Origin: Spirilliplanes yamanashiensis
GTDB lineage: Bacteria > Actinomycetota > Actinomycetes > Mycobacteriales > Micromonosporaceae
DNA length: 64,000 nucleotides
NCBI RefSeq assembly: GCF_016863475.1
Contig: NZ_BOOY01000016.1
Coordinates: 1-64,000 of the forward strand
Direction of reading: 5' to 3'
Part shown: positions 49,351 to 59,349 of the stretch, piece after piece
How the letters are laid out: each line of letters opens with the position of its first letter
How positions within the stretch are numbered: position 1 is the stretch's first letter
The notes under the pieces: model-generated
Databases searched by the model: none
The model's input: the letters and a program-made list of their open reading frames with translations, nothing else
Told to the model about the DNA's origin: nothing
Made by a program: the position numbers and the translations under genes

Positions 49351-51933
49351 TCAGGCGGCACCATAGGCGCTGAACGTGCACCAGTTGACGTAGGCGTCGG
49401 GGGCCGTTCGGTCGAGGCCGGCCCGCGCGTCGTACAGGGCGCGGGCGAGCGTGCCGCCGGTGGCGAGGCGTTCGTGCAGGGCGGTCATGAGGTCCGCGGC
49501 GGCGACGTCGGGCACGGCGGCGACGCTGGCCACGACGCCGGCGGTGCCGCGGGCGAGCAGCGAGCTGATGAAGCCGACCACCTCGTCGCCGGCGTAGCTG
49601 ACGTCGGCGCCGGACTGGCAGGACGCCAGGACGAGCCGGTGCGGGGCGGCGCCGCGGGTCTCCAGCTCCTGCACGGTGAGCGGGCCGTCGCTGAGCACCA
49701 GCGACGAGAACAGCGGGTTGTCGGAGCGCAGCCGGCCGTGGCAGGCGAGGTGGGCCAGGTCGGCGCCGCCGAGCAGCCGCAGCACCTCCTGCGCGGTGGA
49801 GCCGGGCGGCGTGACGACGGTGGCGTCCGGGTGCAGGGCGCGCAGCCGGCGCACCTCGGCGGTGGCGCCGGGCAGGTCGGGGCCCTCGACGAGGACGGTG
49901 GCGCCGCGCGGCACGTGCGCGCGGGCGGCCTCGCGGGTGCGGGCCCAGAACCGGGCCGACGGGGCCAGCGACAGCGGGGCGTCGTGCAGCGCCGACCACG
50001 GGATGCCGTGCAGGTGGCCGACGGGCACCACGACCAGCTCGGCGCCGGCCGGCACGCCGAGCGGGCGGATCAGCAGGTCGGTCAGCCGGGACACCCGCAG
50101 GTCGGCGCTGAGCCGGGCGGCGGCCAGCGACGACTCCGGCATCGGCTGGGTCATCCGGCGCAGGGCGAAGAACAGGGCGCGCACCTGGTCGAGGACGGGC
50201 GCGAGCGGCCCCAGGGCGACGAGCCGGCTGCGCCGGGGGCCGACCACGACGGCGACGAGGCGGTCGTGCAGCACCCCGTACTCGACGAGGACCCGGCCGG
50301 CGAGCAGCTCGCGCAGCCGGGCGGGCGGGACGACGGCGGCGGCCGCGCCGGAGCGGGCGTCGCCGTGCCAGGTGGCGCGGCGGATCCGGTTCTCGATGGT
50401 GCGCTGGCGGGCCAGCAGCGGGCCGGGCGCGCCGGCGGCGGCCCGGTCGGTGGACAGCTGCGCCAGCTCGGCGGCGACGCCGCGCAACTCGTCGAGGGCG
50501 TCGCCGACCGCGGCGTCGGGGGCGGGCTCCGGGGTGGGCTCGGCGGTGAGCAGGGCGGCGGCGCGGGTGCGTTCCATCCAGTCCAGGACGCGGGTGGCCG
50601 ACCCGCCGCGCACCATCACGCCGAGGCCGAGCTGGCCCAGCTCCGCGCCGTGCCCGGAGGCGTGCGCGCGCAGCTCCACCGACGGCAGGGCGGTGCGGTG
50701 CCGGGCCAGGTCGGCCAGGCCGCGGCGGCAGTGCCGCAGCACCGCGCCGTCGTCGTGGCGCAGCCCGGCCGCCATCGCGGCGGCGACGTCGCCGCGCAGC
50801 CGCACCAGCACGGGGCTGCCGCGGGCGAGGCCGGCGGCGCGCTCCAGGAGGGCGACGGCGTCGCGGGTGCGCCCGAGCGCGGCGGCGATGCGCCCGGCGA
50901 TGGTGTACGCGGGCACGGCGGTGGACCGGGTGCCGAGCCCGGCCAGGGTGCGGCTGATCCGGGCCGCGGCGCGCAGGTCGGCGGCGGTGGCGACGCCGAG
51001 GCGCAGCCGGGCCTCGGCGCGCACCAGCTCGGCCCGCGCCCGCCACGCGCCGCGCCGCTGCCGGGCGAAGTCGCGGGCGGCCGCGTCCGACGCCGCCTCG
51101 GCGGCGTCCGGGTCGTCGCCGAGCAGGGCGAGCTGCGCGACGCGCAGTTGCGCCTCGGCGCCCATCAGCGGCACCCCGTTGTGCCGGAACACCTCGACGG
51201 CGGACCGGGCGGCGACGCTGGCCTCGGGGATGAGCCGCAGGTCCATGAGGGCGTCGGCGTACTCGACGTAGTGCTCCCCCAGCGGCAGCCCGGCCGCCTC
51301 GTGGGCGGCGGCGGCCTCGTCGAACAGCCGCAGGCCCTCGACGAGGCGGCCGGCGTGGACGGTGACCCAGGCGCGGGTGCCGGCGACCAGCGCGACCAGG
51401 GCGGGACCCAGCTCGCGGGCGCGCCGGGCGGCGTCGTCGAGCAGGCGCAGCGCGTCGGCGTACCGGCCGTGCTGGGCGTCGATCATGGACAGGTTGTTGG
51501 CGGCGATGACCCGGGTGCGTTCCGGCAGGCCGGCGCGGGCGAGCAGGCCCCGGTAGGCGGCGGCCGCGGCGACGAGCCGGCCGATGTTCTGGTGCAGCAC
51601 GGCGCGCTGGAACGCCAGCTCCGCGGCCCGGTCCGGGGCGACGATGGGGCCGGCGGCGTCCAGGTCGCGCCGGGCGGCCGTGATGCGGCCCAGCTCCTGG
51701 TTGACGGCGGCGCGGCTCATCAGCACGTCCGCGGCGATCTGGTCGAGGCCGTGCCGCCGGGCGATCCGGGCGGCCTCGTCGAGCAGGCGTTTCGCCTCGG
51801 TGTCGGCGAGCCGGGCGCGTTCGGCCCAGGCGAGCGCGCGCAGCGCCAGGGCCAGGGCGGCGGGGTCGGCCGCCTGCCGCGCGCGGCGCACCAGCTCCGT
51901 GGCGACCGGCCGGAACCGTCGGGGATCCGCCAC
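49351..51933 (-). CDS. Helical-repeat CHAT protease
   Basis: 860 residues from GTG 51933. The first ~520 residues are TPR-like helices (repeated A-x-R-x-L/A-x-D-A-A patterns). The C-terminal ~290 residues are a CHAT (caspase-like) peptidase with the dyad His732 in LAHLACHGRL and Cys772 in LVLASCQSGAD. CHAT proteases cleave specific protein partners once activated; TPR-CHAT in type III-E CRISPR is the best-known case. AGGGAG lies just before this GTG; an upstream in-frame GTG at 52035 would leave only five bases before the divergent subtilase gene, so it is less likely. Part of a divergent cassette. Confidence 0.85.
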   Translation of the reverse strand: MADPRRFRPVATELVRRARQAADPAALALALRALAWAERARLADTEAKRLLDEAARIARRHGLDQIAADVLMSRAAVNQELGRITAARRDLDAAGPIVAPDRAAELAFQRAVLHQNIGRLVAAAAAYRGLLARAGLPERTRVIAANNLSMIDAQHGRYADALRLLDDAARRARELGPALVALVAGTRAWVTVHAGRLVEGLRLFDEAAAAHEAAGLPLGEHYVEYADALMDLRLIPEASVAARSAVEVFRHNGVPLMGAEAQLRVAQLALLGDDPDAAEAASDAAARDFARQRRGAWRARAELVRAEARLRLGVATAADLRAAARISRTLAGLGTRSTAVPAYTIAGRIAAALGRTRDAVALLERAAGLARGSPVLVRLRGDVAAAMAAGLRHDDGAVLRHCRRGLADLARHRTALPSVELRAHASGHGAELGQLGLGVMVRGGSATRVLDWMERTRAAALLTAEPTPEPAPDAAVGDALDELRGVAAELAQLSTDRAAAGAPGPLLARQRTIENRIRRATWHGDARSGAAAAVVPPARLRELLAGRVLVEYGVLHDRLVAVVVGPRRSRLVALGPLAPVLDQVRALFFALRRMTQPMPESSLAAARLSADLRVSRLTDLLIRPLGVPAGAELVVVPVGHLHGIPWSALHDAPLSLAPSARFWARTREAARAHVPRGATVLVEGPDLPGATAEVRRLRALHPDATVVTPPGSTAQEVLRLLGGADLAHLACHGRLRSDNPLFSSLVLSDGPLTVQELETRGAAPHRLVLASCQSGADVSYAGDEVVGFISSLLARGTAGVVASVAAVPDVAAADLMTALHERLATGGTLARALYDARAGLDRTAPDAYVNWCTFSAYGAA

Positions 51934-52040
51934 AACTCCCTCATGGACACGCCGAGCGTGTATCACCAGGTCGTCAGCTGTCTCTATTTCCTTCAACGGA
52001 CCAACTTCCGCTCGCCCCGAGAGAGACCAGGACACCCCCC

Positions 52041-53414
52041 ATGAACTCGGACTCCGAGGCCGTTGCCAACCGTCCCTTCGCCAAGGACTACCCCGCGAAA
52101 TCCTACGGCGGCGACGTCGCCCGCCTCCAGCAGGTGCTGGCCGTCCAGCTGGCGGAGCTGGGCGGCCGCGGCCAGGTCAACCAGGACACCCTGGTGGGCA
52201 TCCTGATCGGCCGCCGCTCGGGCCGGCACGAGCTGCCGCAGCCGGAGGCGCTGCACGACGACCGCGGCACCTGCTACGTGGCGCGCAACGAGATCGTCAT
52301 GCCGGCCGCGGCGTACCGGCACAAGGCGGTCCGCGGCCTGCTGGACCGCGAGCACTTCCGCGAGTACGGCGCCTGCCGGTGGCCGGGCCGCGGCGACCTG
52401 GTGCGGCTGCGGCAGTTCAAGCGGGGCGCCTCGGTCGTGCCGAAGCTGGTGCGCAGCTGCGACGAGGCCGGCGAGTCGGCGTGGCCGAACGCGCTGCTGA
52501 CGATGGCCGCGGTCGGCAAGGGCATCGGCGGCCCGGAGCCGCTGGCGGCCGCGCCGCTGGCGCCGTTCGGCGAGTACCGCGAGGCGTGGCTGCGCGACCA
52601 CCCGGCCCGGCGCACGGTGCGGGTCGCCGTCATCGACACCGGCCTGCCGCGCAGCCGCCGGGACAGCGACGGCTGGCTGAACCTGCAGCGCACCCTCGAC
52701 GACGTCGACGAGCTGGACGTGCTGCCCTCGGGCCACGACGGCTTCCTCGACTTCCAGGCCGGCCACGGCAGCTTCGTGGCAGGCCTGGTGCAGCAGGTCG
52801 CGCCGGCCGCCGAGGTGCTGATGTACCGGGCCGCCGACACCGACGGCTTCGCCGCCGACGACGACATCGCCGACGCCGTCCGGGCCGCGCACGCCGACGG
52901 CGCCCACATCATCAGCCTGTCGCTGGGCGGGCAGACCCCCGACGACCGGCCGCCGCCCGCCATGGAGGGCGCGGTGCGCGACGTGCTGGCCGCGGAGAAC
53001 CCGCCGGTGATCGTGGCGGCCGCGGGCAACTTCGGCACCGGCCGCAGGTGCTTCCCCGCCGCCATCGAGGGGGTGCTCGCGGTGGCCGCCCTGACCCCGG
53101 CCGGCACCGCCGCGGCGTGGTCCAGCCACGGCGCGCACGTGCGCTTCTCGACGATCGGCGAGGGCGTCAGCTCCACGTTCGTCACCGGCAAGGAGTCGCC
53201 CGTCTTCGACCCGCAGCCGGAGGAGTTCGGCCCGGACGCGTGGGCGCTGTGGAGCGGCACGTCGTTCGCGGCGCCCCAGATCGCGGGCGCGCTGGCCCGG
53301 ATCTGCGCCGAGGACGACGTGGACGCGCAGACGGCCGTGGCGAAGCTCGACCGCCTCGGCACCCCGATGAAGGACTACGGTTCGGCACTGGTGATCCTCG
53401 AAGGACTGCAGTGA
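52041..53414 (+). CDS. Cytoplasmic subtilisin-like (S8) serine protease
   Basis: 457 residues. The S8 residues are Asp199 (VAVIDTGLP), His242 (AGHGSFVAGL), oxyanion Asn330 (VAAAGNFG) and Ser408 (SGTSFAAPQIAG). The first ~190 residues are a distinct domain (SYGGDVARLQQVLAVQLAELGG start) not resembling a secretion prodomain. There is no signal peptide, so it acts inside the cell. It begins 107 bases from the divergent CHAT gene and runs into a sigma factor gene 16 bases downstream. A sigma-linked proteolytic pathway is inferred. Confidence 0.9.
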   Translation: MNSDSEAVANRPFAKDYPAKSYGGDVARLQQVLAVQLAELGGRGQVNQDTLVGILIGRRSGRHELPQPEALHDDRGTCYVARNEIVMPAAAYRHKAVRGLLDREHFREYGACRWPGRGDLVRLRQFKRGASVVPKLVRSCDEAGESAWPNALLTMAAVGKGIGGPEPLAAAPLAPFGEYREAWLRDHPARRTVRVAVIDTGLPRSRRDSDGWLNLQRTLDDVDELDVLPSGHDGFLDFQAGHGSFVAGLVQQVAPAAEVLMYRAADTDGFAADDDIADAVRAAHADGAHIISLSLGGQTPDDRPPPAMEGAVRDVLAAENPPVIVAAAGNFGTGRRCFPAAIEGVLAVAALTPAGTAAAWSSHGAHVRFSTIGEGVSSTFVTGKESPVFDPQPEEFGPDAWALWSGTSFAAPQIAGALARICAEDDVDAQTAVAKLDRLGTPMKDYGSALVILEGLQ

Positions 53415-53430
53415 TGCACAGGGGGCGACG

Positions 53431-54048
53431 ATGGACCACGACGACCTGCGCGCGCTGGTCAGCGCCGGGATCGACGGCGACGAGGACGCGTGGAACGAGC
53501 TCGTGAGGCGGTTCGCCGGGCTGGTCGGCCACGTGATCCGCAGGTACCGGCTGCCACCGGCGGACACCCAGGACGTGGCGCAGCTGGTCTGGTTGCGGCT
53601 CGTGGAGCACCTGGGGCAGCTGCGCGAGCCGGCCGCCCTGCCGGGCTGGCTGGTCACGACGACGCGGCACGAGTGCGAGCGGCACCTGCGCACCACCGGC
53701 CGCAGCGTCGCGGTGGACCCGCTGACGATGGTGCGGGCGGACATCGCCGGCACGGAGGACATCGACGCCGTCCTGCTGGCCACCGAGCGCCGGCAGGTGC
53801 TGCTGGACGGGCTGGCCGAACTCGCCCCGCAGCAGCGGGAGCTGCTCATGATGCTCGCGGCGGACCCGCCGTACGCGTACGCCGAGATCAGCCGGCTGCT
53901 CGGCATCCCGGTCGGCAGCATCGGCCCGACCCGCAGCCGCATCCTCGACAAGCTGCGGGGTACGTCTGCGGTGCGGGCGTACCTGGAGGCGAACGCCGAG
54001 GTCGCACGAACGGAGGGTGGACGCCATGCCATCGCGGAACTGGAATGA
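53431..54048 (+). CDS. Sigma-70 family (ECF-like) sigma factor
   Basis: 205 residues. Region 2 covers about 15-85 (WNELVRRFAGLVGHVIRRY, DTQDVAQLVWLRLVEHLG). Region 4 covers about 125-180 (LLDGLAELAPQQRELLMMLA, AYAEISRLLGIPVGSIGPTRSRILDKLR). It is preceded by the subtilase gene (16 bases) and overlaps the next gene by 23 bases, so the three are one operon. The linked small protein may be a regulator of it. Cognate promoters are unknown. Confidence 0.9.
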   Translation: MDHDDLRALVSAGIDGDEDAWNELVRRFAGLVGHVIRRYRLPPADTQDVAQLVWLRLVEHLGQLREPAALPGWLVTTTRHECERHLRTTGRSVAVDPLTMVRADIAGTEDIDAVLLATERRQVLLDGLAELAPQQRELLMMLAADPPYAYAEISRLLGIPVGSIGPTRSRILDKLRGTSAVRAYLEANAEVARTEGGRHAIAELE

Positions 54049-54484
54049 CGATGACGAGCTCATCCTCGACGTCACGGACGCCCTGCGGCCGGACCCCACG
54101 GGCCAGCGGGTGATCGCCGCGGCGGGCGCCGCCCGGGCCTGGCTGGCGTCCGACCCGGACACCGAGCTCGCCGGGCTGCTCTACGACTCGCACCTCGACC
54201 GGACCGCCCTGGTCCGGTCGAGCCTGTCGGGCGCGCCGCGGAACCTGGTCTTCGGGCTGGGCGAGCTGCGCGTCGAGGTGGAGATCGGCGACGCGGGCAT
54301 CGAGGGCCAGCTGGTGCCCCCGGGTCCCGGCACGGTGCGGCTGCTGACCGTCGCGGGCACGGCGGCCGAGACGACCGCGGACGAGGTGGGCTGCTTCGCC
54401 CTGCCGGCCGTGCGCCGGGGCCCGATCCGGATCGAGTGCACCACCGCGGCGGGCACGGTCGCCACGGAGTGGATCAACACCTGA
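54026..54484 (+). CDS. Small beta-rich partner of the CHAT/subtilase/sigma cassette
   Basis: 152 residues, not recognised as a known family. An acidic N-terminus (NWNDDDELILDVTDAL) is followed by an Ala-rich helix with a DTELAGLLYDS-like stretch. The C-terminal ~75 residues look like a carboxypeptidase-regulatory (CarboxypepD_reg-like) beta domain: LRVEVEIGDAGIEGQLVPPG, DEVGCFALPAV, GPIRIEC. GGAGGG lies eight bases before the ATG, inside the sigma gene. It has no signal peptide. Its position suggests an anti-sigma or protease-substrate role; this is inference. Confidence 0.75.
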   Translation: MPSRNWNDDDELILDVTDALRPDPTGQRVIAAAGAARAWLASDPDTELAGLLYDSHLDRTALVRSSLSGAPRNLVFGLGELRVEVEIGDAGIEGQLVPPGPGTVRLLTVAGTAAETTADEVGCFALPAVRRGPIRIECTTAAGTVATEWINT

Positions 54485-54495
54485 CGGGCGGCCGG

Positions 54496-56151
54496 TCAGA
54501 CCCGGAAGCGGCCGACGATCTCCCGCAGGTCGCCGGCCACACGGGTCAGGTCGGCGACGGCGGTGTCCGCCTCGGCCAGGCTGGCGGTGGTGGCCTGGGC
54601 GGCCCGCGCCACGCCGCCGATGGTGGCGGCGATGGCCGTGCTGCCGGCGGCGGCCTCGCCCACGCTGCGGCTCATCTCGCCGGTGGTGGCGGTCTGCTCC
54701 TCGACGGCGGAGGCGATGGTGAGCTGGTAGCCGTTGATCGTCTGGATGATCCGGGAGATCTCGGCGATGGCGTCGACGGCGCCGGCGGTGTCGGACTGGA
54801 TGGCCTCGACACGCCGGGAGATGTCCTCGGTGGCCTTCGCGGTCTCCTGGGCCAGGTCCTTGACCTCGCTCGCCACGACGGCGAAGCCCTTGCCGGCCTC
54901 GCCGGCGCGGGCCGCCTCGATGGTGGCGTTGAGGGCCAGCAGGTTCGTCTGCTCGGCGATCGACGTGATGACCTTGACGACGTTGCCGATCTCGGCGGAC
55001 GACGCGCCCAGCTTGCCGACGGTCCGGTTGGTGTGCTCGGCGACGCCGACGGCCTGCGTGGCGACCTGGGCGGCGTCGTTGGCGTTCTGGGCGATCTCGC
55101 GGATCGAGGCGCCCATCTCCTCGCTGCCCGCCGCGACGGTCTGCACGTTGCCGGAGACGTCCTCGGCGGCGGTCGCGACGACCCCCGCCTGAGCGGCGGC
55201 CTCCTGGGCACTGTCGGCGATGCGGCCGGTCACGCCGGCGAGCCGGCCGGTGCTGGTGCCGAGGGTGTGCGAGCCGGCGGTGAGCGCGCCGACGGTGTCG
55301 CGCAGGCCGTCGCGGGCGCGGTTGACGGCGGTGGCCATCCGGCCCAGCTCGTCGCGGGAGCGCACCTCGGCGGGCACGGTCAGGTCGCCGTCGGCGACGG
55401 CGCCGAGCGCCCGCTGGACGGTGGCGAGCTGCCGCCGGACGAGCCGGGCGACCACGTAGGTGACGCCCCCGGCGAGCAGCAGGCCGGTGAGCAGCGCGGT
55501 GAGCGTGAGGGCCAGGGCGGACCGGTACTCGTCCCGCACCTCCGCGGCCAGCGCGTCGCCCTCGGCGTCCTCCGCCGCCTGCAACTCGCCGATCGCGGTG
55601 TTCATCACCTGCTCGACGGACTCGAACGCCGCCGCCTGCTGCGCCTCCGGCGGCACCGACACGCCCGCGGGCGCCGGCTCGCGGAACAGCACCACGTCGC
55701 GCAGCCCCCGGTACGTGCGCATGGCCTCGGCGAACGCGGCCACCTTGGCGTGCCGGGCGGTCTCGGCGGGGGCGATCGCGTCGTAGCGGGCGACGGCCTC
55801 GTCGACCCGCCGGTCGGCGTCGCGCACCGCGGCGCGCCCGCTCTGCAGGGTGGCGGCGTCGTCCCGGGCCAGCGTGGTGACCAGGATGCCGCGGATCATG
55901 TCGCTCACGCCCGCGCGGATGTTCGCGATCTCCTGCAGGCCGTCGACCTGCCGCGCCTTCATCGACACCAGGTCGTCGCGCATCTCGGCGACCCGGTAGA
56001 CGGTGAGGCCCGCGAGCAGCAGCGCGACCAGCGCCATCGCGGCCGCCGGGATGACGCTCTTGGCGGTGAGGCTGCGGTCGGCGAGCGCGGCGAGCAGGGG
56101 GCTGCGCGGCACGGTGACCGTGACGTCGGCGCCGGACTCCGGCTGCGGCAT
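54496..56151 (-). CDS. Methyl-accepting chemotaxis protein
   Basis: 551 residues. Two transmembrane helices (about 32-52 and 215-235) flank a four-helix ligand domain, followed by HAMP (about 236-290) and the signalling coiled coil. The hairpin tip motif is [26 protein letters not shown] with [17 protein letters not shown]. It fits chemoreceptors that bind CheA/CheW, but neither gene is in the window. The CheR and CheB genes at 28-31 kb could modify it. Motile actinobacteria such as Actinoplanes carry many of these. Confidence 0.92.
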   Translation of the reverse strand: MPQPESGADVTVTVPRSPLLAALADRSLTAKSVIPAAAMALVALLLAGLTVYRVAEMRDDLVSMKARQVDGLQEIANIRAGVSDMIRGILVTTLARDDAATLQSGRAAVRDADRRVDEAVARYDAIAPAETARHAKVAAFAEAMRTYRGLRDVVLFREPAPAGVSVPPEAQQAAAFESVEQVMNTAIGELQAAEDAEGDALAAEVRDEYRSALALTLTALLTGLLLAGGVTYVVARLVRRQLATVQRALGAVADGDLTVPAEVRSRDELGRMATAVNRARDGLRDTVGALTAGSHTLGTSTGRLAGVTGRIADSAQEAAAQAGVVATAAEDVSGNVQTVAAGSEEMGASIREIAQNANDAAQVATQAVGVAEHTNRTVGKLGASSAEIGNVVKVITSIAEQTNLLALNATIEAARAGEAGKGFAVVASEVKDLAQETAKATEDISRRVEAIQSDTAGAVDAIAEISRIIQTINGYQLTIASAVEEQTATTGEMSRSVGEAAAGSTAIAATIGGVARAAQATTASLAEADTAVADLTRVAGDLREIVGRFRV

Positions 56152-56320
56152 GGCAGGACCCTCCAGGGCACGGGGAAAGGCACGGGGACGGGCACGGGCG
56201 GACGCGGCCGGAGTCCCGGCCCATCGCCCTGTTCGGCGTGCCCCGGCGCGATCTGAGGGCTCGGTTGCAGGATCGCCGAACCGCCCCACGGAGCGGCCGG
56301 GCGCACGGACACTACGGACC

Positions 56321-58297
56321 ATGCCCGTGACCGCACAGAAGCTCGCCGACCTCGCCCAGGCCCTCGACCGGTGCTGCTCCCAGGTGGGCACCGTGTGCGC
56401 GACCGGGGCCGCCGCCGCCGCCGACGTCGTCGGGGACGGCGCCGGCCTCCTGGTCCTCGGCGAGGACGGCCGCTACGGACCGATCGCCTTCCACCATCCC
56501 GACGCGACGTGGTCGCTGAAGCTGACCGGGGCGCTCGACCGCGCCGGGTCGACGCCCGCGGACGACCCGTACGCGGCCCGCCTCGCCGCCACCCGCCGCC
56601 CGCTGGTGCTCGGCCCCGGCGACGCCCTCGTCGAGCAGGCCGGCGTGCAGGCCGCCCTGCTCTGCCCCGTGATCGTCGACGACACCACCGCCGGGCACCT
56701 GGTGCTGGTGCGCACCATGCGCGGCGCCACCTACTCGGCCGACGACGCCGAACTGGCCCGCGAGGTCGCCGGCGAGGTGGGGCTGGCGCTGTCGTCGGCC
56801 CGGGCGACGGCGCGGCTGCGGGCCAGCGAGGAGCGCTACCGCCTGGTGCTGCAGACCATGCCGGAGGGGGTGCTCCAGCTCGACGCCGCCGGGCTCACCA
56901 CCTACGCGAACGAGCCCATGGGGGTGCTGCTCGGGGTCCCCCACCAGCAGCTGACCGGCCTGGCGCTGACCGGCTTCCTGGACGCCCGCGGGCAGGCCGA
57001 CCTGGCCCGGCGCACCGCCGAGTGCCGGGCGGGCCGGGCGACGGTGGGCGAGAGCCGGATCGTGCGCGCGGACGGCTCCGTGCGCACCGTGCGGATGGCG
57101 ATGACGCCGCTGACCACGCTGACCGGCGACCCGGACGGCGTGCTGTGCATGATCACCGACACGACCGACCACATCGACGCCCGTGGCCTGAAGCGCCAGC
57201 TGGACCACCTGCGCCGGCTCGACGGCCTGGGCCAGCTCATCGGCGGCGTCTCGCACGAGTTCACCAACCTGCTGACGGTGGTGGCCGGCTCCGCCGACAT
57301 GATCAGCGCGTCGGCGGACGAGGACTCGGCGCAGCACCAGCTGGCCCGCGACATCGTGCAGGCGGCCGACAACGGGCGGCGGCTGATCCACCAGCTGCTG
57401 GCGTTCGGCCGGTCGGACGGCGGGCGCGCCGAGACGATCGGGGTCGCCGACCTGCTGGCCGACGTGCAGCCGCTGTTCAGCCGCATCCTCGGCGAGCACA
57501 TCGGCCTGGACGTGACGCTCGAGCCGGGCACCCCGCCGGTGCGCGCCGAGCGGGGCCCGCTGGAGCAGGCGCTGGTCAACCTCGTGGCGAACGCGCGCGA
57601 CGCGATGTTGCACGGCGGCGTGCTGCGCGTCGCGGCGGGCAGCGGGGCGCCCGTCGACGGCGCCCCCACCGTGCACCTGACCATCACCGACACCGGCGCC
57701 GGGATGAGCGACGAGGTGCGCGCCAAGGCGTTCGACGCGTTCTACAGCACCAAGTCGAACGCGGCCGGGCTGGGCCTGGCCACGGTGGCGGGCATCGTGC
57801 GCGAGCTGGGCGGGCACATCGAGCTGGAGAGCGCCCCGAAGATGGGCACGACCGTGCACCTGCGGCTGCCGGCCGCCGTGCCGGAGGCGCCCGGCGGGGA
57901 CCGTCCCGCCGCCAACGGCCCGATCGGGCACGTGCTGGTGGTCGAGGACCAGCCGGACGTGGCGCAGCTGGTGCAGCGCTTCGTGGAGCGGGCCGGCTAC
58001 GGCGTCACCGTGGTCACCGACGCCCGCGACGCCGCCGCGAAGGTGGCCGCCGGCGCGCCGGTGGACCTGCTGATCACCGACGTGGTGATGCCCGAGATGA
58101 CCGGCCCGGAACTGGCCGCCACGCTGCGCGAGCACCACCCGGCCCTGCCGGTGATCTTCATGTCGGGCTACACCGCCGCGGCGCTGGGCCCGCAGGTCAC
58201 CCTCGACGGCAACAGCCTCATGGTGGAGAAGCCGTTCCACCGCTCCACGCTGCTCAGCGCGATCACCACGCTGAGCGGGCCGCCGCCGGAGAACTGA
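56321..58297 (+). CDS. Hybrid histidine kinase (GAF-PAS-HK-REC)
   Basis: 658 residues. GAF domain about 15-165, PAS about 170-290, HisKA with [11 protein letters not shown] (His312), HATPase_c ([30 protein letters not shown]), and a C-terminal receiver with Asp587 ([13 protein letters not shown]) and Lys (VEKPF). It has no transmembrane helix, so it senses inside the cell. The ATG follows CACTACGGACC without a ribosome site. It is divergent from the chemoreceptor gene. No partner phosphotransfer protein is adjacent. Confidence 0.92.
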   Translation: MPVTAQKLADLAQALDRCCSQVGTVCATGAAAAADVVGDGAGLLVLGEDGRYGPIAFHHPDATWSLKLTGALDRAGSTPADDPYAARLAATRRPLVLGPGDALVEQAGVQAALLCPVIVDDTTAGHLVLVRTMRGATYSADDAELAREVAGEVGLALSSARATARLRASEERYRLVLQTMPEGVLQLDAAGLTTYANEPMGVLLGVPHQQLTGLALTGFLDARGQADLARRTAECRAGRATVGESRIVRADGSVRTVRMAMTPLTTLTGDPDGVLCMITDTTDHIDARGLKRQLDHLRRLDGLGQLIGGVSHEFTNLLTVVAGSADMISASADEDSAQHQLARDIVQAADNGRRLIHQLLAFGRSDGGRAETIGVADLLADVQPLFSRILGEHIGLDVTLEPGTPPVRAERGPLEQALVNLVANARDAMLHGGVLRVAAGSGAPVDGAPTVHLTITDTGAGMSDEVRAKAFDAFYSTKSNAAGLGLATVAGIVRELGGHIELESAPKMGTTVHLRLPAAVPEAPGGDRPAANGPIGHVLVVEDQPDVAQLVQRFVERAGYGVTVVTDARDAAAKVAAGAPVDLLITDVVMPEMTGPELAATLREHHPALPVIFMSGYTAAALGPQVTLDGNSLMVEKPFHRSTLLSAITTLSGPPPEN

Positions 58298-58374
58298 CCC
58301 GGCCCCGACACGATCTTCACCGATTCGACCGGGTTAGTAGACAATTCCGTCCCAGCCGCCGAGACTTCCGTCCC

Positions 58375-59340
58375 ATGGATGCGACGATGGCCCTGGCGGG
58401 CCTCGGGGTCGGGATCGTCGTCGGGCTGACCGGCATGGGCGGCGGCGCCCTCATGACGCCGATCCTCGTGCTGTTCTTCGGCGTGCCGCCGGTCGCCGCG
58501 GTCTCCAGCGACCTGGCCGCGAGCGCCGTCATGAAACCGTTCGGCGGGTGGGTGCACGCCCGGCGCGGCACGGTGAACTGGGCGCTGGTCGGCTGGCTGT
58601 GCGCGGGCAGCGTCCCGGCCGCGTTCCTGGGGGTGCTGCTGCTGCGCCTGCTCGGCGACGACGCCGCCGTCCAGAACGCGATCCGCACCGCGCTCGCCGT
58701 GGCGCTGCTGCTGGCCGCCGCGGGGCTGGTCGCCAAGTCGTGGACCGCCCGCCGCGACCGCACGGCGGTCCCCGCCCCGCTGACGGTGCGGCCGGTGCCG
58801 ACGGTGCTGCTGGGCGTGGCGGGCGGGCTGGTGGTCGGCCTCACGTCGGTCGGGTCCGGCTCGCTGATCATCGTGGCGCTGCTGGTGCTGTACCCGATGC
58901 TGCGCGCCAACGACGTCGTCGGCACCGACCTGGTGCAGGCGATCCCGCTGGTCACGGCGGCCGCCCTGGGCCACGCCCTCTTCGGCGACCTGCACCTCGA
59001 CGTCGCGGCGGCGGTGCTCGTCGGGTCCGTGCCCGGCGTCCTGATCGGCGCCCGGGTGTCGTCGCGGGCCCCGGCGGGCCTCGTTCGCTCGGCCCTGGTC
59101 GTGGTGCTGCTGGCCAGCGCCCTCAAGCTGCTCGACCTGCCGGACACCGTGGTCGTCGCCGTGGTGGCGGCGGCGGTGGTGGCCGCGATCGCCGCCGGGG
59201 TGGCCGCCCGGCGGCGGCCCCCGGCCACGGAGCCCGAGCCCGTCCGGGTGCCGGCGCAGCCGGGCCCGCCGCCCGGGCCCGGCCACAGGCCGAGCGGCGG
59301 GTCCGGCGTGCAGGAGACGCAGGCCGGCCCGACCGCCTGA
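58375..59340 (+). CDS. TauE/SafE-type sulfite/anion exporter
   Basis: 321 residues with eight hydrophobic helices. The family's two repeats are seen as GLGVGIVVGLTGMGGGALMTPILVLFFG and VAGGLVVGLTSVGSGSLIIVALLVLYP. Substrates include sulfite, sulfonates and other small anions; not assignable here. A 10-base direct repeat TTCCGTCCCA lies immediately upstream, the second copy touching the ATG. The C-terminal ~50 residues are a Pro-rich tail. Confidence 0.88.
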   Translation: MDATMALAGLGVGIVVGLTGMGGGALMTPILVLFFGVPPVAAVSSDLAASAVMKPFGGWVHARRGTVNWALVGWLCAGSVPAAFLGVLLLRLLGDDAAVQNAIRTALAVALLLAAAGLVAKSWTARRDRTAVPAPLTVRPVPTVLLGVAGGLVVGLTSVGSGSLIIVALLVLYPMLRANDVVGTDLVQAIPLVTAAALGHALFGDLHLDVAAAVLVGSVPGVLIGARVSSRAPAGLVRSALVVVLLASALKLLDLPDTVVVAVVAAAVVAAIAAGVAARRRPPATEPEPVRVPAQPGPPPGPGHRPSGGSGVQETQAGPTA

Positions 59341-59349
59341 CGGCGGCGC

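Noticed and set aside
48766-52044. 1092-codon plus-strand open frame over the cyclase and CHAT genes
   Set aside because: Antisense shadow with Gly/Ala-rich repetitive text and no recognisable motif; the minus-strand genes have intact catalytic residues.
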